Shown here: piece by piece, positions 57,601-64,000 of the stretch
Numbering within the stretch: the first letter of the stretch is position 1
How the letters are laid out: every line of letters begins with the position of its first letter
Source of the DNA: Pedobacter caeni
GTDB taxonomy: Bacteria > Bacteroidota > Bacteroidia > Sphingobacteriales > Sphingobacteriaceae
Length of the DNA: 64,000 bases
Assembly (NCBI RefSeq): GCF_900129215.1
Contig: NZ_FQUQ01000001.1
Span: 496,001 to 560,000, forward strand
Reading direction: 5' to 3'
The notes under the pieces: generated by a model
Databases searched by the model: none
What the model was told of the DNA's origin: nothing
The model's input: the letters and a program-made list of their open reading frames with translations, nothing else
Made by a program: the position numbers and the translations under genes

Positions 57601-57751
57601 CTTTTTCGTCCTGTACTTTCCCCCGCACATCAATGGGGAGTGTCGCGGCTGTTAATTGGATATTAAAGACCATACAGAAGATGGCTAGAAGGTAAATGAT
57701 TTTTTGGCGCAAAGCCAGGCCATCAGGCCTCTGGGAGATTGGCTTGTTCAT
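54641..57751 (-). CDS. SusC/RagA-like TonB-dependent transporter
   Basis: A 1036-aa outer membrane transporter. A signal peptide precedes a carboxypeptidase-regulatory-like domain (VRGKVQDEKGLGIPGASIKV), the SusC signature DEVVVVGYGTVKKSDLTGAV, the plug (IRGTSSLTVSNNPLYVIDGV, IEVLKDASSTAIYGARGANG) and the barrel. It forms a bed-bin complex with the SusD-like lipoprotein. No FecR or sigma gene is adjacent; a 16-bp palindrome lies about 115 bp upstream. Confidence 0.96.
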   Translation of the reverse strand: MNKPISQRPDGLALRQKIIYLLAIFCMVFNIQLTAATLPIDVRGKVQDEKGLGIPGASIKVKNTEKTSSTDNEGNFSIKGLADDAILVISYIGYKTKEVKVSSGLMTISLDPSLQDLDEVVVVGYGTVKKSDLTGAVGTVKAESLQERPSSSLNQSLSGRVSGVNVSSNSGRPGGRANIRIRGTSSLTVSNNPLYVIDGVILNRIDLKNGSTPIDYLNPNDIASIEVLKDASSTAIYGARGANGVIMVTTKRGSSAGGSITYDPDFSIGVLPKKLAVLNSKEFLAVEDLIYANAQKYDPVGWATGTKYKDPKLKRNNPKLFDAQGNPLYDTDWQDETFQKAFTQNHQLGFTDGNEKRSLAAFLNYRDQAGLARGSWQKRYAGRFVFDSQLKDWLKVGGTMGYTDQNEKQVDQLGGGGITTMRQVLEALPIIPVKYADGSWASNRDYPGMEGGDSPLRVAADRISLLRTQTFLGTIYANIQLAPGLEFKSNVGANIIGQREDYFAAKGMQYISDNGNASVNNNSYNSWQIENYLTYNKQFAKIHALTAMAGLSWSHNDRFENQANTQGFNDPYFLFNNLGAGSSPQPPSSIRQAEGLNSYFARINYSLRNKYLITFTGRADGSSKFGAEKQYAFFPSAALAWRVIDEDFMKSIPAISNLKIRASYGATGNSEIPPYRALAGMGNYNVIFNGERNIGIGTDRMANPELQWEKTKQVDFGLELGLFSNRLNVELDLYRRKVDGMLLDAPLPFSSGYGSIYSNVGSMENKGIEFGLNSSNIKTDNFSWNTTFNISINKNKVLSLVGGDISTSNGIIRVGEPVGSFFGRVHLGTWGSNEAAEAKKYNMLPGDVKYKDLNNDGKINDLDRTIIGRGIPDGFGTLLNTFQYKAWSLTVDLQYMYGNDVLDRSIHSAEDRQGIANSYKTVLNAWTETNQNTPIAQIRPINAYYTTNNDSHKVTDGSFIRGRNLLLAYTFPLKTLTALKLSRLRIYGSVQNFFVATKFKGYDPEVSNSSSPLEQGLTLYDYPKPRVFMMGLNIGL

Positions 57752-57867
57752 AGTTGGGTGATTAATTTGGTTAGTGTTTAAATAAGATAAACCTCCGAAG
57801 AAAATCGATTTTTGACAGAGGATATCCCGCTTTTTGATGAAGTTATTTGAAAAAATACTGCCATTAT

Positions 57868-57883
57868 TAGCAAATATTTGCTA
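57868..57883. promoter_or_regulatory. 16-bp perfect palindrome upstream of SusC
   Basis: TAGCAAATATTTGCTA is a perfect inverted repeat with no spacer. It lies 117 bp before the SusC start and 121 bp before the divergent DUF4375 gene. Size and symmetry fit a dimeric regulator's operator. The protein is unknown. Confidence 0.5.
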
Positions 57884-58003
57884 TTCATTAAGTTATTTTG
57901 GCCAGTAGGATCTTCTTTTGCAGCTATTATTTTATCGGAGCGGATGAATTAATTTATATCTTGCGGTAATTAATTGTTGAATACTTTTATTCCGCTATAT
58001 TAT

Positions 58004-58540
58004 ATGAAAATCGAGCATATCATTGTTTCCGAAAACGCCTTTAATCATGCTGATCCCGATACCATTGTTCAGTCTAATATCAGCGTTGTGAATCTTCTGC
58101 GTGAGGAGGGGGTGGAGGATGATGACATCCCTGAAGATGCGATGATGAGTTACTATCTGGATTACTATTTATCACAGAACAACAATGGTGGATTTGCCCA
58201 GTTTGTCTGGAATGCCAACTGGAGTCAGGCGCTGAATGTCATTGTGAAAAAGGGCCTGGAACAAATAGGTGCTGAAAAGAACCTTGCTTATTTTATACAA
58301 CAGACGGCAGTGGTGGAATCCTTACCTAAGGAAGAACTGGAAGCCTTTTTAGAAAGAGAATACTTTGGTGAAAATCCAACAAGAGATCAATTGAAGAATG
58401 ATTCGTTTTTTGAGCTGGATGAAAACATAACCGACCTGAATGCCAAATGGCTGAGAAAGCACCCGCAGTTAAAAGTCTTGTCTGTAGATGATATGTATGC
58501 TGAACTGGAAATATTAGTAGGTCATCCTATTGAAAAATAA
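58004..58540 (+). CDS. DUF4375 (DMP19-like) protein
   Basis: A 178-aa acidic cytosolic protein. The segment YLDYYLSQNNNGGFAQFVWN matches the DUF4375 core. Function is unknown; DMP19 itself is described as a DNA-mimic that interferes with a repressor. ATG 58004 is preferred over 57974 because the domain starts at MKIEHIIV. It is 14 bp upstream of another small gene and divergent from SusC. Confidence 0.78.
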   Translation: MKIEHIIVSENAFNHADPDTIVQSNISVVNLLREEGVEDDDIPEDAMMSYYLDYYLSQNNNGGFAQFVWNANWSQALNVIVKKGLEQIGAEKNLAYFIQQTAVVESLPKEELEAFLEREYFGENPTRDQLKNDSFFELDENITDLNAKWLRKHPQLKVLSVDDMYAELEILVGHPIEK

Positions 58541-58554
58541 ATGACCAGACAGTT

Positions 58555-59055
58555 ATGACAGGTATGGAAAATATTCATAATTACATTCAAAGCAAATGGA
58601 GGGAAGGGAAACTTCCCGGAATTGATTGTTTATTATTTGCTGATGGGAATGTGGTGATGGCAAATGCCTATGGAATAGAAGATCCTAATACCCATACGAA
58701 GGAGTTCCGTTGGAGTGCCATTTGTGATACTACGATCGGCAGCTTAGAGAAATATGAACCTGATATCTGGACCGATATCGATATCTTTCATGGGGCTGTT
58801 TCCTATGGGGAGGGTAAAATTGTATTTGGTGACGGATGTATGGGTAACGAGGGATTTGTGGCTTCGACCGATAAAAACGGAGATTTAAACTGGGGGATGT
58901 TTTTTACCTTTTCCAACCCGGTTTACAGTGCAGTGATTAAAGATCATACGCTGATATGTACCACTGAATTAGGTACAGAAATCTCCATCCAATTGGATGA
59001 TCTGACTCAGGTTTCGATCGATATTACCAATATGCATAAATTCAGAAGAAATTGA
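58555..59055 (+). CDS. Hypothetical protein
   Basis: A 166-aa acidic, Trp- and Asp-rich protein without leader or membrane helix. It is mostly beta by appearance (GKIVFGDGCMGNEGFVASTD, TLICTTELGTEISIQLDDL). I recognise no family. It follows the DUF4375 gene by 14 bp; such small acidic pairs often include immunity-type proteins, but no toxin is adjacent. A Met at 58564 is an alternative start. Confidence 0.65.
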   Translation: MTGMENIHNYIQSKWREGKLPGIDCLLFADGNVVMANAYGIEDPNTHTKEFRWSAICDTTIGSLEKYEPDIWTDIDIFHGAVSYGEGKIVFGDGCMGNEGFVASTDKNGDLNWGMFFTFSNPVYSAVIKDHTLICTTELGTEISIQLDDLTQVSIDITNMHKFRRN

Positions 59056-59120
59056 GTTTAATTTATTGGTTTGTTGGATTGTATGCGTAAATTTAACTAC
59101 ACACACAAATCAATTTTAAT

Positions 59121-59468
59121 ATGAAACTTTTTAATTTATTTAGCGTTTCAGCCCTGGTATTGGGCTTATCCGCTTGTTCAATGTACGGAGGAACGTATTT
59201 TGGATCCAGACATCCGGCTACAGACTCTGTTCAGACCTTTTATGCTGCCAAGGATATTAAGCAGCCTTATAAAGTTATTGGTCACATGATCTCTCCAATT
59301 GCAAGTTCCGAATCCAGTCAGGAAAGGGTGAAATTACGATTAATCAACCGGGCAAAACAGGTCGGGGCAGATGCATTGATCTTTTCAGATATCACGAGGG
59401 AGGCGCATCTTAAAACAACAGATGACTATTCTATAAAAGCCGAAGCCATCGTGTTTACCGATAAGTAG
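59121..59468 (+). CDS. Small lipoprotein
   Basis: A 115-aa protein with a type II signal peptide ending in LSAC (GLSACSMYGG). The mature part has a strand-helix-strand-like pattern with YKVIGHMISPI and RAKQVGADALIFSDI, similar to small envelope-stress or metal-binding-type lipoproteins. Exact family is not assigned. It is followed by a strong terminator and stands alone. Confidence 0.78.
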   Translation: MKLFNLFSVSALVLGLSACSMYGGTYFGSRHPATDSVQTFYAAKDIKQPYKVIGHMISPIASSESSQERVKLRLINRAKQVGADALIFSDITREAHLKTTDDYSIKAEAIVFTDK

Positions 59469-59496
59469 AATTCCCTTTACGGGGAGATAGTAAATC

Positions 59497-59534
59497 AAAA
59501 AAGCACTGTAAATGATTTTTTGCAGTGCTTTTTT
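59497..59534 (+). terminator. Intrinsic terminator after the small lipoprotein
   Basis: A 12-bp stem, AAAAAAGCACTG (59497-59508) with CAGTGCTTTTTT (59523-59534), and a 14-nt loop, ending in T6. It lies 28 bp after the stop. The spacer beyond it to 59746 shows no gene. Confidence 0.85.
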
Positions 59535-59746
59535 GGTTGTAAACTGATATCAGTATTTTAAAAAGATTCGATAACAACCAGGATCACACACACTTTATAC
59601 ACGCTACTCACTCGGTACAAACTCGGTCAGAAGCGTTTAAGCAGCTTGTAATCTGCGTGTAAGATTCTTCTAAAAAGCAATTATTTCCCAACCAGGCTTT
59701 TGATATATTCTTATATTGCTATTTAATTAAATATAAACAAAATATC

Positions 59747-60727
59747 ATGGCCACAATAAAGAATGGAATATTGGGTGGTTTTACCGGAAAGGTTGGTAGT
59801 GTTATCGGTTATAGAACATATGGCGAAGACAGAATGCGATCTATATCGGAAAGAACCGCTCCCGCAACAGCAGCAGAGCTAAAGAACAGAAAACAATTTA
59901 AACTGGTACAGGATACCTTAAACTGTATCAAATCACTGATAAAAATTGGTTTTAAAGATTACTGGACCAAAACCGGAGGCACCAGAGGTGCGATTTCCTA
60001 CAATAAAACACACGCTGTTCAGGTCAAAGGAGAAGATTGTTTTATTGACCCTGAGCGCTTTAGATTTAGTGGAGGGGTCCTTCCTGGCTTAAAGGACATC
60101 GCTGTAGAATTGGAACGGCCAGACCTGCTGAGGTTTAACTGGAGCACAACATCTTCTTACGAAGCCTCTCCAAAAGATCAGGTGATGCTTTTAGCGATAG
60201 ATCTGGAAGGCAAAGAAGCTTGTTATGAATCCCTGGGGAATTTCAGAAGTTCAGGCACAGATGTATTAAATATTGAGGATGATCTTAGGGGTAAGGAAGT
60301 GGATATTTATATTGCTGTAGTGGCTAAAGACAGGTCTAAACAATCAGATAGTCAATATCTGGGCAGAATGATCATTCCTGCTTTGGAGAAAGAGAAAATA
60401 CCGGCCCTTGCTCATAAGGAAGCAGCAATTGATGTCACTATTGAAGATCAGGAGCCGGAATTAAACATCAGTTTACATCATAAACCAATCGCATTCAGCG
60501 AAGCTTCATCGCCGGTAGCAGATGCAACAAACACAAAGCCTCCGGCAGATTCAGTTCATCTGGCCGCCAGGGACACTAAACCAATAGCTCCTTTTAATAG
60601 CGATTTAACAGCGAAAAATGAACAGGTGATTTCATCAGATATTAAAATTTCGGGAGATCAGGAGCTTGCAACAAAGGCAGCCTCTTTCCTGGGGCGAGCC
60701 CGGCCCGGGCAGAGTTCAGAGGAGTAA
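59747..60727 (+). CDS. DUF6266 family protein with disordered tail
   Basis: A 326-aa protein. The N-terminus (IKNGILGGFTGKVGSVIGYR) and the following LKNRKQFKLVQDTLNCIKSL match DUF6266, a family largely confined to Bacteroidota with unknown function. Residues about 215-326 are Pro/Ala/Ser/Lys-rich and probably disordered, beyond the usual domain. No leader is seen. It stands alone, in the opposite orientation to the AraC-SDR pair. Confidence 0.82.
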   Translation: MATIKNGILGGFTGKVGSVIGYRTYGEDRMRSISERTAPATAAELKNRKQFKLVQDTLNCIKSLIKIGFKDYWTKTGGTRGAISYNKTHAVQVKGEDCFIDPERFRFSGGVLPGLKDIAVELERPDLLRFNWSTTSSYEASPKDQVMLLAIDLEGKEACYESLGNFRSSGTDVLNIEDDLRGKEVDIYIAVVAKDRSKQSDSQYLGRMIIPALEKEKIPALAHKEAAIDVTIEDQEPELNISLHHKPIAFSEASSPVADATNTKPPADSVHLAARDTKPIAPFNSDLTAKNEQVISSDIKISGDQELATKAASFLGRARPGQSSEE

Positions 60728-60751
60728 GTTATTGCAAAAGAATTTTATTTG

Positions 60752-61666
60752 TTAATTAAAGGACTGCCTGAATTCTAATGGGGACAAATTGGTTTTTCTT
60801 TTAAACAGCTTGTTAAAAGATTGCGGATGTTCAAAACCCAATTGATAAGCGACTTCAGCTACGGATAAATTGCTGGTAGACAAAATCTCCTTTGCTTTTT
60901 CAATGAGTTGCTGATGGATGTATTGTTGTGCATTTAAGCCGATCAGAGAACGTAACATATCACTTAAATAACGTGGAGAAACATGGAGCTGTCCGGCAAG
61001 GTACTGAACGGTAGGTAAGCCATTTAATAAGGTGGTTTTATGATTTAAATAGTTATTTAAAGTGTTTTCCAGTGTGGCTAGCAAGTCATGATTTACTGCT
61101 TTTCGCGTAATAAACTGACGTTTGTAAAAACGGTTGCTGTAATTCAGCAGCAATTCAATTTGTGTGATGATCACATCCTGACTATACTCATCTATTGTGG
61201 ATTGTAACTCCTCTTCCATATTTCTAAAGATGCCAAAAATGATTGATTTCTCTTTGTCAGACAGATGAAGCGCTTCGTTGGTATCATAAGAAAAGAAACC
61301 GTAGTTCTTAATGGTTTTCCCCAATGGATAATTTCTGATAAAGTCGGGATGAATGAGTAGGGTATGACCTGAATATTCGGTGTCATCCGTCGTAGATAGC
61401 AGTTGATTAGGAGAAGTAAAGCCCATTCCTCCCTCATCAAAGTCATAATAATTTTGTCCGTATTTTATTCTGCCATGCATGCTTTTCTTATAAGAGATCT
61501 TATAAAAATTCAGCAGAAAAGAGGTTGGAAACCGGTCTGCATCTATTACGATAGTCGCATTATCAACCAAACTTACCAAAGGATGCAAAGGCTTTGGTAA
61601 GCCCAGCATCCGATGTAGGTCTGATATAGAATTGAACTGATATGGGATGTGTTCTTCTCTTTTCAC
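60752..61666 (-). CDS. AraC-family transcriptional regulator
   Basis: A 304-aa regulator. The last 100 residues hold the two AraC helix-turn-helix motifs (YLAGQLHVSPRYLSDMLRSL and VAEVAYQLGFEHPQSFNKLF). The N-terminal 200 residues are a cupin-like sensing region. It lies 18 bp downstream of the SDR gene on the same strand and probably regulates it. Confidence 0.93.
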   Translation of the reverse strand: MKREEHIPYQFNSISDLHRMLGLPKPLHPLVSLVDNATIVIDADRFPTSFLLNFYKISYKKSMHGRIKYGQNYYDFDEGGMGFTSPNQLLSTTDDTEYSGHTLLIHPDFIRNYPLGKTIKNYGFFSYDTNEALHLSDKEKSIIFGIFRNMEEELQSTIDEYSQDVIITQIELLLNYSNRFYKRQFITRKAVNHDLLATLENTLNNYLNHKTTLLNGLPTVQYLAGQLHVSPRYLSDMLRSLIGLNAQQYIHQQLIEKAKEILSTSNLSVAEVAYQLGFEHPQSFNKLFKRKTNLSPLEFRQSFN

Positions 61667-61684
61667 CTGATAAAGATAAGCAGT

Positions 61685-62482
61685 TTAGTTTTCTAAAAAT
61701 ATTTGTGCCATTTGTTTTCTGAAGGCTTCATCGCCCAGTTCTAAGCGTTGTGCATAAAAAGCTTTGGCATCTTCCCCTGCAACATACCTGAGTTGTTCTT
61801 TGCCATCTGTTGCTGCTTCGTAAACTACTGCTGCAATTAGCGCTGCAGAAGAAAAATGATCTTCATTAAATGCTGCAAACAATTTTCCAATCCACTTTTC
61901 GTATACAGGATGACTGGACATATCTGCAGAGCGCCTCAGGAAATCTGTTTTAATGCCTCCAGGGGATACGGTCTTAATCCCTACACCGATTTTCTTTAAT
62001 TCAAAAGCCATACTTTCGCTCCAGCCTTCCAAGGCCCATTTGGTGGCATGATAGACCGAACTGAATGGGAAAGTAACTAATCCACCAATAGAGGTGGTCG
62101 AGATAAACAGTCCACTTTGTTTTTTCCTGAAATGAGGAATAAATGCTTGTGTGACACGAATCACACCTAAGATATTAGTGTCCAGCTGTCTGACCAGTTG
62201 CGCATCAGAGGTCGATTCCAAAGGACCCATAAGCCCATAACCTGCATTGTTAAAAACGACGTCAATATCGCCTGAAGCAATTGCTTTTTGTGTGGTTTCA
62301 GCGATCTGTGCAAGATTGGTTACATCTAAGGGTAGCAAACTGATATTGTCTATTAGATTTAACTCTTGTTCTTCTTCTGGTTTGCGCATGGTAGCGATTA
62401 CTTTCCAACCTTTAGCCGCAAATAATTTTGCAGTTGCTTTTCCAAGTCCTGTGGAAGCTCCTGTTATAAATATTGTTTTCAT
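61685..62482 (-). CDS. Short-chain dehydrogenase/reductase
   Basis: A 265-aa classical SDR. The NAD(P) loop TGASTGLGKATAKLF starts at residue 7, NNAGYG follows near 80, and the catalytic Ser with Y-x3-K lies in SSVYHATKWALEGWSE. I use ATG 62482, which places the Rossmann fold at the N-terminus; the in-frame extension to 62593 has no conserved features. Substrate unknown; paired with an AraC regulator. Confidence 0.92.
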   Translation of the reverse strand: MKTIFITGASTGLGKATAKLFAAKGWKVIATMRKPEEEQELNLIDNISLLPLDVTNLAQIAETTQKAIASGDIDVVFNNAGYGLMGPLESTSDAQLVRQLDTNILGVIRVTQAFIPHFRKKQSGLFISTTSIGGLVTFPFSSVYHATKWALEGWSESMAFELKKIGVGIKTVSPGGIKTDFLRRSADMSSHPVYEKWIGKLFAAFNEDHFSSAALIAAVVYEAATDGKEQLRYVAGEDAKAFYAQRLELGDEAFRKQMAQIFLEN

Positions 62483-62661
62483 TTTGTTTATGATTTGATC
62501 ACAAATGTCTGTCAGATTGCTTTCTGGTATGTAGCCAAACTGGAAGATGTTGTAGCCAAAATGGAAAGGATAAAATTGTATTTTGTGGGCCATGGTTATG
62601 GACAGATATTGTCAGGACTGATTTAAATTCCTACTTTTAAGATCTAACCATTGCTTAAAGT

Positions 62662-63492
62662 ATGAAACTAAAAACTACATTATCGCTAATTATAGCACTG
62701 ACTTTCTCATTTATAAATCAGTCGTCGGCCCAAAAAGGCTGGATCGATCTTTTTAACGGAAAAGACCTGAACGACTGGAACATTAAGATTTCCAAACATG
62801 ATTATAAGGACAACTATGCCAATACTTTTCGTGTAGAAGATGGACTGATGAAAGTAAGTTATGATGGTTATGGTGATTTTGATCAGCAGTACGGTCATAT
62901 TTTCTATAAGAAGCCTTTTTCTTATTACCTGCTGGAAGTTACTTACCGGTTTGTGGGTGAGCAGGCCAAAGGCGGGGAAGGCTGGGCATTAAGAAACAGC
63001 GGGGCGATGTTGCATGGTCAGGCACCGGAAACGATGCTTAAGGATCAGGATTTTCCGATTTCTGTGGAAGCGCAGATTTTAGGGGGTGATGGCACACATA
63101 TCCGCCATACCAGTAATTTATGTACGCCAGGAACGCAAGTTGTTTATGACGGGAAATTATTCACCCCGCATTGTTTGGATTCTAAATCGAAGACTTATGC
63201 GGGCGATCAGTGGGTAAAGGCGGAGTTTCTGGTCCTTGGTGATTCTGTAATCAAACACATTATCGATAAGGAAGTGGTCCTTGAATATAGCAAACCTCAG
63301 ATAGGCGGAGGAAATGTGGCGAATTACGACCCTAAAATGAAAGAAGATGGTAAAGCCTTAACCGGTGGTTATATTTCTTTGCAAAGTGAAAGTCATCCTA
63401 TTGAATTTAAAAAAGTAAGGCTTTTTAACCTGGAACGTTATGCTAACGATAAAACGAAGTTAGATCAGGTGATCGAAAAACTGTTGAAGTAA
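62662..63492 (+). CDS. Exported DUF1080 (3-keto-disaccharide hydrolase-like) protein
   Basis: A 276-aa secreted protein with a signal peptide (LSLIIALTFSFINQSSA). The mature N-terminus GWIDLFNGKDLNDWNIKI and the segments FRVEDGLMKVSYDGYG and LEVTYRFVGEQAKGGEGWA are typical of DUF1080, a concanavalin-like jelly roll. Some members hydrolyse 3-keto-glycosides. It is followed by a perfect-stem terminator. Confidence 0.9.
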   Translation: MKLKTTLSLIIALTFSFINQSSAQKGWIDLFNGKDLNDWNIKISKHDYKDNYANTFRVEDGLMKVSYDGYGDFDQQYGHIFYKKPFSYYLLEVTYRFVGEQAKGGEGWALRNSGAMLHGQAPETMLKDQDFPISVEAQILGGDGTHIRHTSNLCTPGTQVVYDGKLFTPHCLDSKSKTYAGDQWVKAEFLVLGDSVIKHIIDKEVVLEYSKPQIGGGNVANYDPKMKEDGKALTGGYISLQSESHPIEFKKVRLFNLERYANDKTKLDQVIEKLLK

Positions 63493-63511
63493 ACACGCTG
63501 CTTTTATCATC

Positions 63512-63549
63512 AATCAGCCCTGCAGATATGAAAATCTGCAGGGCTGATT
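63512..63549. terminator. Bidirectional intrinsic terminator
   Basis: A perfect 16-bp stem, left arm 63512-63527 and right arm 63534-63549, GC-rich in the middle (CAGCCCTGCAGA), with a 6-nt loop. It sits between the convergent DUF1080 and DoxX genes and probably serves both, though the flanking T runs are short. Confidence 0.75.
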
Positions 63550-63584
63550 TGTGTGCTTTCGGATTTTTTGGAAAGCTACGGTGT

Positions 63585-63968
63585 TTAGGTTTTTGACTCG
63601 CTGATCATAGGTTGATACTTGCGCCAGTTGTCGGCAATGATCCAAAGATTGATCAGGAAGAACGGCAATGCAATAGCCAGACCAGAAGGTTCGTAAATCG
63701 CATTGTGCACGATGACACCTACCATTACAGGTAAAATAACAATCGCACCCAGTGCCCGGTACTTCGGTAGCATAAATAGCAATCCCCCAATGATTTCAAT
63801 AACGCCAACTAAAGGGAATAACCAGGAAATTTTAACAAAAGCCTCCATTAATTTCATTTGCTCGGCGGTCATTTCCGGCATGGGCATGTAATTGAAGAAT
63901 TTGCTTAATCCGGCATTGATGAACATCAGACCGAACAGAACACAGAGTACAGTTTTTACGATTTTCAT
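63585..63968 (-). CDS. DoxX-family membrane protein
   Basis: A 127-aa inner-membrane protein with four helices. The pattern LFGLMFINAGLSKFFNYMP, LVGVIEIIGGLLFMLPKYRA and VIVHNAIYEPSG is typical of DoxX/DoxD-like proteins. Function is unspecified. Its start is 32 bp from the right edge, so any upstream partner is outside the window. Confidence 0.88.
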   Translation of the reverse strand: MKIVKTVLCVLFGLMFINAGLSKFFNYMPMPEMTAEQMKLMEAFVKISWLFPLVGVIEIIGGLLFMLPKYRALGAIVILPVMVGVIVHNAIYEPSGLAIALPFFLINLWIIADNWRKYQPMISESKT

Positions 63969-64000
63969 TTTATAGGGTTTTGGTTAATTAAATATACTCA

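Noticed and set aside
1-64000. CRISPR arrays, tRNA, rRNA or insertion sequences
   Set aside because: No direct-repeat/spacer periodicity, no recognisable tRNA cloverleaf or rRNA sequence, and no transposase-like frame seen by eye. Small RNAs cannot be excluded without covariance searches.

Overview
This window looks like chromosomal DNA of a Bacteroidota, most likely a Pedobacter-like member of the Sphingobacteriaceae. The evidence is a SusC/SusD pair, a FecI-type sigma/FecR/TonB-receptor set, DUF6266 and DUF4375 proteins, few Shine-Dalgarno sites, a TAnnTTTG-type promoter box and moderate GC. The genus is an inference from gene content. I saw no rRNA, tRNA, CRISPR array, transposase or integrase.

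Region 1 (1-11.3 kb) is an assimilatory nitrate locus. A tightly packed minus-strand operon reads nirB, nirD, a MoeB/ThiF-rhodanese gene, a moaC-moaB fusion, moeA, a nitrate/nitrite MFS transporter and the nitrate reductase catalytic subunit, which runs off the left edge. Divergent from nirB are cobA (SUMT, which feeds siroheme to NirB), a small exported protein of the sulfite-oxidase molybdopterin fold, and a LuxR-type regulator. The shared intergenic region holds a palindrome of Crp/FNR type.

Region 2 (11.4-42.9 kb) is a complete-looking extracellular contractile injection system (eCIS, Afp/PVC/MAC-like), all on the plus strand. In order it encodes a Pvc16-like cap protein (DUF4255), an unknown protein, one sheath, two cysteine-rich unknown proteins, two tube proteins, DUF5908, a LysM tube-initiator/hub protein, a VgrG-like spike, PAAR, gp25, two giant baseplate proteins (1512 and 2115 aa) and a CIS tape-measure family protein. 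A probable cargo block follows: a 1452-aa DUF4157 protein with a nuclease-like C-terminus, an adjacent SMI1/KNR4-like putative immunity gene, a leaderless vanadium-haloperoxidase/PAP2 homologue with altered active-site residues, and a second DUF4157 protein with an extra HExxH...DEFFA metalloprotease-like module. The Pvc15-like AAA+ ATPase closes the locus. No separate tail-fibre gene was recognised. The most novel features are this cargo block and the repeat-expanded Pvc12-like protein.

Region 3 (42.9-64 kb) is ordinary accessory and housekeeping DNA. It holds a MocR-type regulator, an ECF sigma/anti-sigma/TonB siderophore receptor/PepSY reductase-like module, a degenerate HAD protein, a beta-lactamase-fold hydrolase with TPRs, a DUF2809 membrane protein, a SusCD pair with an upstream 16-bp palindrome, several small unknowns, a DUF6266 protein, an SDR/AraC pair, a DUF1080 protein and a DoxX protein. 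Three clear intrinsic terminators lie in this region.
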